From Impatiens glandulifera (Eukaryota > Streptophyta > Magnoliopsida > Ericales > Balsaminaceae), in the NCBI RefSeq assembly GCF_907164915.1, contig NC_061869.1, positions 37,138,840 through 37,202,839 on the forward strand: a stretch of DNA of 64,000 nucleotides, in the 5' to 3' direction. Position numbers and translations under genes: made by a program. Shown here piece by piece: positions 35,123 to 48,071 of the stretch (position 1 is the stretch's first letter; each line of letters opens with the position of its first letter). Below the pieces are notes generated by a model. It had not been told where the DNA came from. It did no database searches and saw nothing but the letters and a program-made list of their open reading frames with translations.

Positions 35123-36358
35123 GTGGGTGTGATAAAGGCTGACAAAATCGAGACGAATTACCTCACGAAGATTGAGTCACTAGCTGAAATAAGAAAATCA
35201 TAATGAAATTGTGAGTGAATTTGTGAACTCATCAAACTAGGTAAAAAATAACTTTAGACAATCTTTACCTTCTTCTTAATTCTTCTGTATATTAGATATA
35301 GGGCCAATGTTGAGAATTTGAGGACAATATAAATTTAAATTTTGGATCTCCTAAAATAATAAAAATTAAACTAAAATTATATTGGACTCCAAAATTATTA
35401 TACGAAAAAAATAATATTAATACGAAAAAAAGTTACACATATGCACTAATAAAATGTTATTTAAACATAAATACTATAAAAAATAGACTCATTTAGCGTC
35501 TTTTATTAAATTATAGTTAATTTTTAATTTTTTTATTTATATATTTATTAATTAAATAAGAATATATTTCTCTCTTTTTAATGAATGAATTCTTTATTTT
35601 TATTTTTTTATAATTTTTTTATTATTTCTTTACTATGATTATTTTAATTGTATCTTTGGGTTTGGACCTTTCAATATTTAGAAATTAAGCATTCTTCTTT
35701 GTTGATATAGGCTCTTCTTTGTGGATCTCTGCTCATCTTTTTAGATCTTGGCCTATTTTTTTTTTAATATTCATGGACCTTAGCTTGTTCTTATGGAGCT
35801 TGACCCATAAAGCTATATGATCTTCACATTTTGGGTTTTCCTCTTTTATTTTCTTACAAAATTAAATAAAATCAAATAAAAACAAATAAAATAAAATAAT
35901 ATTGATAACTAACTAATCTAACTAATTTTATAAAAGAAAGACTAACTTTCCAAAACAAGAAAACTAACTAACTTTTTAATTAGAAATTAAACAAATTATT
36001 TAATAAAAATGAAACATTAAGTCTTACCCCTTTACCATGAGGATTTTATTTAATTAAATCTAATCTAATTAAATAAAATACTTAAAATTTAACAAAATAA
36101 TATGATTTTTTTTTTTAATATAAAGGAAAAATATGTTTTCTATTTTATTTTATTATCTAAGGTTATATGATTTATTTAAAACTTTTAGTATTGTAAGTAT
36201 TATAAAAGTTCTTGTGTTTCTACAACTTAGGCAAATTATTACCTTAACTTATTAAAAATTAAAAATTAAAAATTAATCCTTCCTGAAAATTTAATCATAT
36301 TTCAAAAATAGTTGTTTATAAACTATAAAAATTGTGGGTGAAAAAATGAGTGTCTACA
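35123..36358 (+). other. AT-rich DNA ending in an LTR-like 3' end
   Basis: No gene. The right boundary, TGAGTGTCTACA at about 36358, resembles the end of the LTR at 37155-39592 (TGAGTGTTTACTC) and abuts gypsy pol, so at least the last few hundred bases are probably an LTR inserted in that pol. I could not locate its left end. Confidence 0.5.
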
Positions 36359-36359
36359 C

Positions 36360-36895
36360 TAATGCAAAAAGAAAGACATGTCACTTATCTTAGTAAAGTC
36401 GTTGTTAAAACACATTTGGGATTTTCCACATACGAGAACGAGTTGTTAGTTGTTCTTATGACAGTAAATAAATGGAGACATTATTTGTATAAAAACATTT
36501 CATTATTCGGATAAATCATTAGAGTCTCAAGTTTCAAATGGAACAAAATATCACAAGAATGATACAATAGAGGTGGTTGTCCAAGTTTCTCGGGTTTAAC
36601 TATACCATTGTCAATAAAAAAGAAAATACCAACATGGTTGTTGAAGCATTATATAAGAAACCCACATAATTAACCATGATCTCCATAGTCATTTCAATAT
36701 GGCAAGGGAAAGTGAAAGACTCTTATAAAGAAGATGAAGAAATACATAAGATTATTATTCTACTTACAACACAACCAGACAAATGCCCTCTTTACACATA
36801 TAAAAGAAAAGAAAGGTGATAAAATACAAGAATTGAATTTATATGGGCAACTAATAAAATTTGAGGAAAGGAATATGGTCACTACTACACAAATC
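36360..36895 (+). pseudogene. Ty3/gypsy RNase H fragment
   Basis: Reads MQKERHVTYLSK, then GFSTYENELLVVLM, NKWRHYLY, a frameshift, IIRINH, QRWLSKFLGFNYTIV-like and VVEALYKKP. This is the gypsy RNase H order (YLSKAL, TYEKELLA, WRHYL, DHxSLK, DALSRRP). Several stops and frameshifts are present. The upstream RT is cut by the LTR end at 36358. The downstream integrase resumes at 39600. Confidence 0.78.
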
Positions 36896-37154
36896 TATTT
36901 GTACACGCAATAAAAAATTGCTTGCCATATTTTTTTCTTCGTAGCTTGAGTCGCTTTAAAAGAGAAATTATTATCTTAGAAATTGAAAGGTCATTTTTTA
37001 ACAAATAATAAAAAACTAGACTTTATAGTTAAGTCCCACCCATAAACAATGTCTCGTAGAATCTCAATCAAGATTAGGAATAAAATAGTAGACTTAACAT
37101 TATGTCTTTTTTAAATTTTTTTTTATTTTTAAGAATAAAATCTTACGAAAAATA

Positions 37155-39592
37155 GTCGACACCTAATTTTTCTCGCAAAATTAAGAAAAAATGATTATGG
37201 TGTATGAACACCGAGAATTAAAGATTCTATTTTATGGGTTCGGTGTTTGGTTACTTGTGGGAAAAGGCATCAGCGATATACCTCACACGCTCATCCACTT
37301 AGATATCTCTACTCCTATATTTTAGGCCTTTTTTGAAAATATTAGTTTTACACCTCACTTTTTATGTATTTTAAAACTTTTGTTTAAATTTTCATACCAG
37401 GCTAATATTAGTACTAAGGACTATTTCCCACGTTTGTATGATTCTTATGACCATTATGAAAATCAAAATATACAAATAAATACATGAAGCATAGAAGAAA
37501 AGAAAGAAAAAACAATAAAATAATAATTATGTTAAAAACATGAAATCATGCAAAAACAAGTGCAAGACATACATAATATATACACACATGTATCATAATA
37601 ATTTTTTAAAGTTTCAAAATGTTCATATAGTCATGTTGAAAAATGTCCAAAAATTCAAAGTACTAGAAAACTATGAAATTTGATGTCGGGATATTCATAA
37701 TTTTTGGACAAGCGGTTTAGAAGTTATGACTCTTTGAAGTTGAAGCAAAGTTCAATTTTAGGCCAAACGAGGGCGTTATTCAAATTTTTTATATTTTGAT
37801 TGAAAATATAATTTTCATGTATTTATATTTTTTGGATTTTTAGTAATTAATTAAGGAAAATAAATAAATAAAATACAGAAATAAACAAAAATTACACAAA
37901 GCATGCAAACAAACAAAGCCTAAGGGCTAAATTGGACCGACCTGTCAGGTCTGGTGGCAAAAGCCGGATGAAAATGTGTATGGGTCGTGGTTAAAACTTC
38001 CTTGGTCGCGAGTGAGTTTTCTTGGTCGTATGGCTAGAATTCTCTACAGCTAAATTCCTCGGTTTAGATGGTTACATTTTTTTCAGTCAAAAAGTTAGCC
38101 AAGCACAAAATTCTCAGGTGGCTGGTAGTTTGACTTTGGAGGTTCCAACGTTGGTCAAAAATCAAGCCACGACCAGTTTGACGACGTAAATTAATAACAC
38201 ACTACATCAAGAACACACTACTAAAAAAATATCCAAATTTGAAATATTTTTGGGCTAAAATGTTAGCTTTCATTGTAGTAACAACAATCTATAATGTGAA
38301 TAACACCATAACATCAATCAATGATTAAAATTTAAGAAAATTCTAAAATTCATTGAAAATAAAAAAATATTTTTTTTATCTAAAAGATGTTTTTAAAAGT
38401 TATAAGCTCCTAAATCAATTTCTATGCAACATTATATATGTTCTTGAGCCATTGTCATTAAACAAGGTGGTCTTAATAAATTTAAACCCTTCAATCAATT
38501 TGGGCACTTTTATTGTGGGTTTTTTTTAAAAAAAAATAAAAAATAGAAAGTTTATAAACTATTTTAATTTGACTAATGTGCAATCAATTTTACCATTCAA
38601 ATAACATGCAAATAGATCGTTCAAAGATATAAAAAAAAATTAATTTAATGAAAATTATAAATGCAAACGTTGAATTGAATAAAGAGTATTTATAATTTTA
38701 TACAATAATTATGGATATCCTTACAGAGATAGCACACCAAATTTCACAAATTTCCTTAAGGAATAGAAGAGACCGATTCGATGTTTTGGCTTGTAAATTT
38801 GATTTCCGGAGCTAAAGGGGCTGGGAATATGTAACTCTTACAGAGGCTACTATGTTGTATTTATATTCTACTGTAAAAAAACTGTTACATAATTTCAACC
38901 TTGTGTGCCTCAAACGCTAGAATATTCTAGAAATGCATCATTGGGGTAAAAACGAGATGTTCTCTGATTGGTCGTGCCTTGATAGAAATTGCTGACTTTA
39001 ATAATTTCCCTTACTCTTTCACATTCACGTGAGACGAAGAAGATAAACACATTTTAAGAAATAGTTAGAGCCTTCACGCGACTTTGACCTGTTTTTTAAA
39101 ACATCAGGTTGAAGATCTTGAATAACATCAAGAACAATCGCTCATTGGGATCTCGATCGGGCCTTCGGTCGAAATATTTTTTTTCTTCCGATAATACCTT
39201 ATAAGACAAGTAAAAAATCACATTAACATCGTGTAAACTTAATAAATTCATTTATATAACAATATATCACTTATATTATATATTTTGGTTAATTTTATCC
39301 GATTTTTTTTTCCGGAGTTTGATCGACACTACGACGGCTCCAAAATTGTTATTATCTAATAAAGATAAAATATATTACTAATGAGTTATATTATTTAAAT
39401 TTAACTCATTATATATCTTATTATTAATTTAAAGTCTGAAATAAATGATTTTCATAGTCTCATCGTTGCAGCGATATCTCCAAAAATGAATTATTTATTT
39501 AATAAGCCTGTATATGGATTTTATATAAAAATAGCCTTGAAATTTATCAAACTATATAGTTAGGAGTGAAAATGAGTGTTTACTCTAGTATT
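37155..39592 (+). repeat. LTR-like insertion within gypsy pol
   Basis: About 2.4 kb between the RNase H and integrase pieces of one gypsy pol. It starts near AGTCGACACCTAATTTTTC and ends near GTGAAAATGAGTGTTTACTC. Both phrases resemble ends of long plant gypsy LTRs. No ORF inside. The exact edges and target duplication are uncertain. Confidence 0.55.
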
Positions 39593-39599
39593 GGAGGAT

Positions 39600-39805
39600 A
39601 TGAGGTATATAGGCTAATTATTAATGAATTAAGACAAATTTTTATTGGCCTAAAAAATTAAAAAGGAGGTGCAAGAGATGATCAAAATATGTGATATTTG
39701 TCAAAAATTTTAAAATGAAAAATCTATGAAGGTGGGATTACTACAATCTTTATATATTCCTGATACACTCTAGTTACATATTTTGATGGATTTCATTGAA
39801 TATGT
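39600..39805 (+). pseudogene. Ty3/gypsy integrase fragment
   Basis: Switching frames, the strand reads the integrase zinc-finger end and core start: EMIKICDICQKF-like, then GLLQSLYIPDTL and MDFIEYVS. These equal the CxxC finger and the first catalytic aspartate region (xDFI). Broken by at least one stop and a frameshift, and cut at 39810 by the large inverted repeat. Confidence 0.72.
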
Positions 39806-39810
39806 AAGCA

Positions 39811-42800
39811 TGAAAATTTGACATACCCTAAGTTATAAATAATATTATTAATTTATAATAATATTAAAATAATATTTTGAATTTTTAAATTCAAAATAAC
39901 CCAAAAAGAGATTAAAAATTAAATTAAAGTTAATTATTATGATAATTAAACCTAATTAGAAAAATTAAATAAAAAATTTAAAAATAATTTAAGGTTAAAA
40001 TATTATATTTATTTTACCCAAATTAAACCTATAAAATAGGTGAAATTATTTAATTATGATTTTCAACATAAATTATATATAATTTATAGCTTAAACAATT
40101 AAATAAATACCTCAAAATACCAAAAAATATAATAAATGAACAAAAATTTTGTTATGTTGTCAAAAACAAATTTGTGTATTATTTTGGTAAAGAAAACGCA
40201 AAAAGGATTAGAAATTTGATTTCAAATAACCATTTTATTATTAATAAAAATTGATATTCTAGTGTGGCAAAAAATAACGAATTTCATTGTAACATGATTT
40301 TTAGCCATCGGATCAGCGCCCATAAACACGCCACACACCCTACTATAGCAGAAGCACGCGCCCGTCCAGTCCACACCAAAACAACTAACGGGAACGCTTA
40401 CCTCGTTAGTCTAAACTCTTCAGTGCCAACGGAACGCTAATAGAACGCAATAGCGCATTTTGTTTAAATAAAACGAAATCCTTTTGTTCATCTCCTTCGC
40501 AAACTCTAGAGGCCCGCGAATGACGTCTGCGACCTTCTAGAAGAGTTATCTCCTATGATACTCGATATTATCTCTTCATTTTTCACCCATGTGCACATCT
40601 TCTCCTCGCCATCAATTCTTATAGGTCTAGAAGTCAAATCCTATACTAACCTAAGTTGTTAAGGACAAAAGAGAAACGGGGAAAAAGAACTTCATTGACC
40701 AAATTGAAGTCAAATTCGTTCACCACAACTGACCTAGCTTGGTATAAATAGCCTATAGGTATCTTCTTCCAATCCATCAAATATTACAGCCTAATTGAAG
40801 ATCTTGAAGAACTCCGACAAACTAATTTTTGTGGAAATCTTCTCCGGCGATCAAAGTTTTGATCAATAGATTGAGAAAGCTTCCTACACATCATTGGAGT
40901 GTTTTCCAATCACTTGTAAGTTTCCAGATCCACTATAATTCAATTTATGATTTGAAATTGAATTTTTCCAAGTTTGATCGGGTTGATCATGTTTAGAGTT
41001 CAATTTTGTATTTTCTTTGTTTTAAACCAATCCTTAGATGATTTATAAGCTTTATGTAGAAAGATATTTGATCAATTCAACATAAATCAAAAAATCCAAA
41101 TTTGATTTGAAAATCTGAAAATTTTGAATTTTGTATTCTTGAGCTTTAAACTTGAATTTTTTATTCAAATAGTTTCCTAACATGTTTGTAAACATGTTAA
41201 CATGATTTCCAAAGCATAATATCAACATCTCGATCATGTTTGATCCAATTGAAATTTGAAAAAAAAAGTTTGAATTTTTGTTTTGAAAGTTGTTACAGAG
41301 TTTGAATGATGTTCTTATTTTGGTTGTGTTTGACTATAATTATTATTTCATATCTGTTGAAACAAGAGTTAGGCTATGAGATGACCTAAATTAAAAGTTC
41401 TCAAATTTTTCCCTAAAAACAATTTTGAAAATTAAATTGTATAGAGTTTGATTGATCGTGTTAGGGTTAGGGTTTATGATCATTACATTCATATGAGTTG
41501 ATTGTAACTTACAGATCATGATTTCATTATATGTATCAAAAGATACAAACCTGTAATTCCTCATACCAAATGAATAACACTTAGTCCCCAACGACCGAGT
41601 CCTATAGGACCGGGACTAAGAAACATGACTAAGAACTCTCGGTCCTGACCGAGACCAAGGACCGAGAAAATTGAACTAAGACCGAGACTTAGGACTGGTG
41701 TTCTTGAGCATAGATTGAGGAATCTGACCGAGGATCCTGCCCTGAGACTGAGAGGTCTGACCTAGGACCGATACTCCTAGTTCCACGACCGAGGAAGCTA
41801 GATCTAGGACCAAGCCTCCCAAACCTAGTACTAAACAACCTAAGTTCAGGACCGAGCCTCTTGAACCCTAGGGCCGAACCTTCTAGTCCCTTGATCGGGT
41901 GTCCAAATCTAGACCACCCTTGTTCTAGATCGAGCCCGTTCGAACCCAGATATGTAAAACAATCCCAAGCCCTAAGACTCCGGTCCTAAGGCCTATTTGG
42001 TTTCACTTTTTAAAATCCATTTTTTTTTTATAATTTTGGAACCCCAATCCATTTTCAAATAATCCCGAAAGGTCATAAAATGATATTTAAATATTTTCGG
42101 GATATTTCCCAAACAGATATTTTGGCTAAGGCCCTGTTTGGAATTTATTTTTAAATTCTAATAATTTTCTAATATTTTTTTAGGATTTATACTTAATCTT
42201 ATATCAACGCAATCGTAGGTACGCCCTTCTAAATAATTTTGTATAATTATTTATGTCATATAAAGCTATCTTTATTTAGGACCCCAGAACTACTAATTAA
42301 AGGAAATAAATGTTATAAATAAGTCTTTGATAGTCACACTTTTACTTAAAAAATAAAATCGTACTTTGACAATGCAGAGGATATAGTGCGAAAGCCCTTT
42401 CTCAAACGTAACCAAAATATTAACCTCTATAAAAACTTTGATATAAAGTACGTTTATAAACGTACATTTTACTAATTTTTCTAAATTCATTTGTCGACTC
42501 TATTTTAAAATAAATAATCTTTAAATTAATCATATTTAGTTAATTTAAATCGGGTTTTCTAAAAAAGTTGGTTCTTTGTCTATTTACGCTCGGGAAAGGG
42601 CTTTCGCGCTATGTCCTCTACGCCCGCCTAAGGACAGTTTTCAAAATCCTTCTAAAATAGACAAAGTCTGGCTTCTATAAATCTAATTATAACATTCCTT
42701 ATCTTTAATTAGTAGTCTAGGTGTCCTAAATGACGATAGACTTTAAATAATTGTACAAAATTATATAAAGAATGTGTGTACCTGTTGCGTTGATGTTTAG

Positions 42801-45519
42801 ATTTAACAAAACCTGAAAATATCAGAAAAATATATTAGAGAGTATAATCAAACAAGACCTTAGCAAAACATTTGCTTTGAGAAATATCCCAGAGAATCTT
42901 GAGAGTTACTTTCTGACCTTGAGAATACCATTTTTTAGAAAATGGGGGTTTGGTTCCAGAATAGTTTTGGATTTTTGAAAATTGAAACCAAACGGGCCTA
43001 AGGATTAAATCCTAGGTTCGAGTCCGATCTTGTCAATTTGGGATTAGTAGGGTTTTAGAGGTTCAATCTTGAGTGAGGGTTCGGACTTAGGCCTAGGGCT
43101 GTAAAGGTCTTAGGCTAAGTGGGGTTTGATCCTAGGCTAGGGCTAGGGTTTGGCCTAGGCTAAAATGAGGCTAGGCTTAATTGTTGGTCCTAGGTTAGGT
43201 ATCAAGGTCAATCCTATGTCAAGTGGCAAGGTCTGTCCTAGGTTAATTTGGTCTAGGTTAGTTTAGTCGGTCCTAAGCCAACTCTCTCGGTCGGGCGGCA
43301 CGGTCCTGACATGTTTTCTCGGTTGGGTGGCACGGTCCTGACATGTTTTCTCGGTCCTAAGGAAAAATTACAGAACCGGGTGCTATTGTTTTGGTCCAAA
43401 ACTTCAAAAGACCATAACTTTTGATTGGAATGTCAAAATCACAATCCGTAAGTTGCGGTAGGTTCATATGATCATGAAGAACAAAAGCCCTAACATAAAT
43501 CACGATTTTAAAAATCATAAGAGGATCAATTTTAAAACACCATTTCTAGGAAAAAAATTGGGGTCTTTTAAATTAGGCCATTTCAAGATCTAATTTTAGT
43601 TCCATTAACTTTGAAATGATGAATATAGTTAATCTATACCAAAACAAGAACATCATTACCTCATTAAAATAGTTTTTGAAGATTGAATCAAAATCTAACT
43701 TTTTTTTCAAAAACCAAATTTGATCAAACATGATCAAAAGGGTGAAATAGTTACTTGGTATTCATCCCTACATGTTAAGAATCATGTATAGCTACTAATT
43801 GAATCAACAAATCCAACTTAGAAGCAATAACATGAAATTTCAAAAATCTAGTTTTTTTAACCTTTTTATCCAAAATTTCAATTTGATCAAACATGATCAA
43901 AATATGACTACAGTTACTTAGAAATCATCCAATCATGTATACAAACATGTAATACAACTAATTAAACCAACACAATCAGATTAAAAGCAAGAACACGGAA
44001 CTTTAAAATTCAGATTTTCAAGTTTTTTCTCAAATTTCAATTTTAATCAAACATGATCAAAACATGATTACAATTGTATGGAAATGATTCAAACATGTTT
44101 ATAAACGTGTATAACAACAATCTGGAGCAACAAATCCAGATTTAAACCAAGAACAGAACATTTCAAAAATCCAATTTTCAGACTAATTTTTGCAAAATTC
44201 TGTTCTAGGTTGATTTGATCGGTTTTCTTTCAACAAAAAGCTTACACATGATATATATATAATGATTCTCTATAAAGAAATCATACAATCAAGCATAAGA
44301 ACACGACCAAAGTGATCAAACAAGAAAATTTTATGAAATTCAAAATTTTCAATTACAAATCAATATTCAAAACTTCTGGAATCATACCAACAGCTGGAAA
44401 ACATTCCTGGGAGTTTTTGGAAACGATCCAAAAGACTGGATCGAAGCTTGGCTCGCTGGAGAAAGTTTTGACAAAAATTGTTCTTCGCCGGAATCTGTAA
44501 GTTTTCAATCGGGTTGAATTGATGTGTAATTCTTGGTTATTGTTTGAAGGATTGACAGTAGAGGGGTAGGAGACTATTTATAGTGCTCGAAGGTCGGCTG
44601 TAGAAAGCCAATTTGAGTCCTTTTTGATCGTTGGCGTTCTTATCCCTAATTTGTGGCAGTCTTATCTTGGGGGAGATAAGGCTTCTAGATAAGGGGGAAA
44701 CGTAGGCGCTGACAAAGAGATCAAGTGGGCGAAAAAATCAACGGATTTGATCGCCTGTAACCGAAGCTAGAGCTTCTGGAAGAAACTCGCCTACGAGTTC
44801 GCGATTCCGGCGACCCCTATTTCCCAGCGAAGAAGACGGCTGAAACGACGTCGTTTCGCCTGACGTCATCTGCGTTCCGTCCGCGGTCTTAACTAACGGG
44901 GTTAGTTCATCCCATTAGTTGATCCGGTGCGGGCGGGAGCGCGTGGTTACGCTACAGCTGGGTGTCTAGTGTGTTCTAGGCTATCGGATGAGATTTGGGC
45001 GCTCATCTGATGGTCCAGGATTCTGCTGCAAAGTTTAAACATAAAATCAGCCACACGGGATTATGCAATTTTAAATTTTATTTAAAAGGTTATTAAAAAT
45101 TGAATTTAATTCCTTTTAAATCCATTTTTTCACCAAAAATTTCACAAAAAATATTTCTAGATTCATAATAACAATTATGATCATGTTTTATTTTTTTGGG
45201 AATTTTTGAGAATTTTTGAATATTTTATTTAATTGGTTTAAGTCAAGAATTAAACATAAATCATGAATAAATCTTAATTAAATATTTGGGATTTAATTGG
45301 TCTAATTGGGGTAAAATATATACAAATATTTTATCCTCAAATTATTTTTGGGATTTTAGAAAGTTTCCTTAATTAAGGTTTAATTATCACAATAATTAAT
45401 CCTTAATTAGGTTTTAATTCCTTCTTTCAAGTTATTTTGAATATAAAAATCCAAAATATTATTTTAATATTATTAGATATAATAATATTATTTTACAAAT
45501 AGGGTAAGTCAAATTTTCA
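39811..45519. repeat. 5.7-kb inverted repeat of two opposed LTR-like copies
   Basis: Both outer ends are TGAAAATTTGAC in inverted orientation (39811 rightward, 45519 leftward). Landmarks pair along the whole length: ACTAACG near 40380 with 44890; a TATAAATA box near 40742 with one near 44575 on the other strand; CGACCGAG-type repeats at 41590-41960 with the inverted GGTCCTA-type block at 43000-43370; and GAAAGGGCTTTCGC-like sequence near 42400 with 42595. Arms are about 2.7-2.9 kb with a spacer of at most about 170 bp around 42500. No protein is encoded. Confidence 0.85.
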
Positions 45520-45541
45520 TGTTTACAAGTTTCAATTTAAT

Positions 45542-46003
45542 TAGCTATTCTGATGCAGACTATGCATGCTACAAGATCGATCGGAAGAGCACCAATGGGA
45601 CTTCTAGTTCCTTGGTGATCGTTTGATCTCTTGGTTCAGGAAGAAGAAGACGTTCGTCGCCATATCTATAGTAGAGGATGAGTACCTTACTACTGGAATT
45701 TGCTGCTCTCAACTCTTGTGGATTCAACAACAACTGAGGGACTACGACATTGAGGTGGACGAGTCTCCGATTTTATGCGACAACACCGGTTCCATAGCGA
45801 TCACATATAACCCGATGTTGCATTCCAAAACCAAGAATATCAACATTCGACACCATTTCATCCTAGAGCATATCAATCAAAAACATATTCGGTTGGAATA
45901 TGTCTTAACAGATCAACAAGTGACAAACATGTTCACGAAGCCACTTCCCAAGACTAAATTTTCTTATTTTAGAAATGTTTTGGGTCTTTTAGAACGAAAT
46001 TAA
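45542..46003 (+). pseudogene. copia RNase H, 3' end of pol
   Basis: Begins SYSDADYACYKIDRKSTNGT, loses frame near 45610, then runs open from 45623: ISWFRKKKTFVAISIVEDEY, then SPILCDNTGSIAIT, HSKTKNINIRHHFI and VTNMFTKPLP. These are the copia RNase H landmarks (SDADWA, KSTSG, SWxSKKQ, CDNxSAI, RTKHIDIRYHF, DIFTKPL). The normal stop follows at 46001. The rest of pol is missing on the left, where the inverted repeat lies. Confidence 0.88.
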
Positions 46004-46025
46004 ATTTATTAAGCATGCACTAATT

Positions 46026-46037
46026 GAGGGGGAAAGT
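46026..46037 (+). other. polypurine tract of a copia element
   Basis: GAGGGGGAAAGT lies 22 bp after the pol stop and directly before TGTTGATTAAAG, a copia LTR start. Confidence 0.75.
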
Positions 46038-46860
46038 TGTTGATTAAAGTGGTTGGATAGACGTGTGTAGACGGATGTCTCAAATCGGACTAATCAGATC
46101 AGTCATCTAAAGGAACCATGTATCAGACAAGTCTTTGCTTAAGAAACTTGTAAATTAAGCCTGGTTAGACGTCTAAATTTGAGGCAGGCGTCTAAAGCGT
46201 TTGTAGACGTGCGTGATCAGACGATGTCCAGACTTATGCTAAGCGTCTGTAGACGTGCATAATCAGATAACATCACGACTTGTGCTAGGCATATGTAGAC
46301 GTGCGTGTTAAGACGATGTCTAGACTTGTGCTAAGCGTTTGTAGACGTGTGTGATTAGACGCCTTCCGAACAGGCGTCTACCCAACTTAGATGCAAGGCA
46401 TGCAGATAGCATAGATGACATCTAACTACGTGCGTCTTTAGATGTCTCATCTTCGGACGAGTGGGACAGCTGTCCAACGTCTCATGAGTTTCCATGTGCT
46501 TTTCCCGCCTAGAAATTGAACATTCATATTTCAAATAACTTGAAGACACGTGTCTCTCAATGTTAAAATTATGACTAAAATATATGGCGATTAATAACTT
46601 CACGCCTTTTAATTAATGATGAATTTATGATATTTCTTTTTAAAATTACGTCTTTTAATTATGAGTTTCTTGGGAAAACATTTTTACTTAAATTACGGTT
46701 TATTTTAATGATGACTTTTTTGGTCATGTGTTAGTCATACTCTATAAAGATTAACTAACACATCTAAAGAGATTCACCATCCACTTTGTGATTCTAAATA
46801 CTTGTTCTTTCTCTTTAGAAAACTCTTGAGATTCCTAACTCTTCAAAATCCTAAGTACTT
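46038..46860 (+). repeat. copia LTR with GTAGACGTG repeats
   Basis: Starts TGTTGATTAAAGTGG after a polypurine tract. 46060-46400 carries three to four diverged tandem units of about 55 bp built on GTAGACGTGCGTGATCAGAC and a TCTAGACTTGTGCTAAGCG-like part. A TATA-like TCTATAAAG lies near 46741. The right end is not certain because the accessory ORF at 46889 follows at once. Confidence 0.65.
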
Positions 46861-46888
46861 TTCTTCATCTAAACTCTAAAACATATAA

Positions 46889-47910
46889 ATGACCTCCATT
46901 GTATTTAACACATTGCCAGTAAACTTTGAGTCCGTCCTTTCTTTGATGCTTCCAGAAATTTTTGTAATGTTCAAAACTCTTGAAGCTTCCGGCATGAGGA
47001 AGTTTCTCGGGGGACCTTTCATCATTCACGAACTGGAGGTTCGTGAGTTCTTTGCATCTGCAAGGATAGTCGACGATGTTATCCATGTGACGATAAGAGG
47101 AGCAAACATCTCCATCTCTGAAGAAGTTTTCGCTCAGTTTTTCGAGCTTCTAATGGAGGGGTTGATAGAGTTCCACACCTTTCCAGATGATATCCTGTCT
47201 GAGATGAAGAGAGTCTTCTCAGATACCTCCTTTCATGTTGAATCTCACGGGAAAAAGACGTCCTTAAAAACTGAGTTTTCTCTTCTCAATGACATCGTTT
47301 CCAAATCTCCCATGGCAAAAGTAGCCAATAATATATATTCCAAAGAACGTTTTGAGATGATGGTGGCTATAAACAAGGGAATAACCATCAACTAATCAAA
47401 TTTTTTTTAATAATTTAGTGAAAATGATCTTTTCTCCAAGGAAGCTAACTGGTTATGCTGCTTAGCTCAGCATGTTGTTCGAACATCTCTAGGTTAATGT
47501 TGGACGTGGGGTCGCATTAACACCACCAAAGTTATGGACAGTCAAAGTGTCTTTAACTACTTCTTTAGAGTAGGAAAAGCAAAGGAAAGGAGAAGAAGTA
47601 TGAGGCTTCAAAAGTCTCTAAGGGCAATATCTATTACTGAGCCTGCTGAGTAGGCTGCTAAAACAGATTGATCTTCCCGATGATGTCAAAAAGGGGGAAA
47701 GAATCAGCCTACAATCAAGGGGGAAGATGGAAATCGAGTGGGAACAAGTACTTGCGGTACTCATTTCAAAAGGAAGCACGTTCAAAGTGGCCGTGATAGC
47801 TGCCAATATGTTCGCGGTGGTCGTGGTGGTGATCGCGGAGGCGGTCGTAGAGGTGGTCAAAGCCTCATAGAACGTGTACTCAACGATAGAGATCCATTTT
47901 TCCGCTGAAT
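46889..47910 (+). pseudogene. retroelement accessory ORF with RGG-rich tail
   Basis: 168 open codons (46889-47395) read NTLPVNFESVLSLMLPEIFV, then MFKTLEASGMRKFLGGPFI, IVDDVIHVTIRGANISISEE, FELLMEGLIEF, LLNDIVSKSPMAKVA and RFEMMVAINKGITIN. I recall the same pattern from ORFs attached to plant copia elements, function unknown. Beyond a stop at 47393 the family continues in other frames, ending in an arginine-glycine region near 47800-47870 (RGGRGGDRGGGRRGGQ) that suggests nucleic-acid binding. It sits between an LTR (46038) and a polypurine tract plus LTR (48072), so it is part of a non-autonomous or deleted element. Confidence 0.65.
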
Positions 47911-48050
47911 ATATTCAAGAATTAAAAGGGAGGGATCTTAAACTTTTCCCATGTTATGTATTTTGTTCATAATTATAAATAGATTGGTTAGTTTTTGAAC
48001 TTGTGATCTTAACTCGATTTGTTAACCTCGATTTGTTAACTTAGTTTTAA

Positions 48051-48071
48051 CATCATCAAAAAGGAGAAAAT
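48051..48071 (+). other. polypurine tract of a copia element
   Basis: CATCATCAAAAAGGAGAAAAT precedes the LTR start TGTTGG and matches the tract at 18391-18404. Confidence 0.75.

Noticed and set aside
41461..41480. Telomere-like GTTAGGGTTAGGGTTTA
   Set aside because: Only about two units, lying inside the left arm of the LTR inverted repeat; not an interstitial telomere tract.
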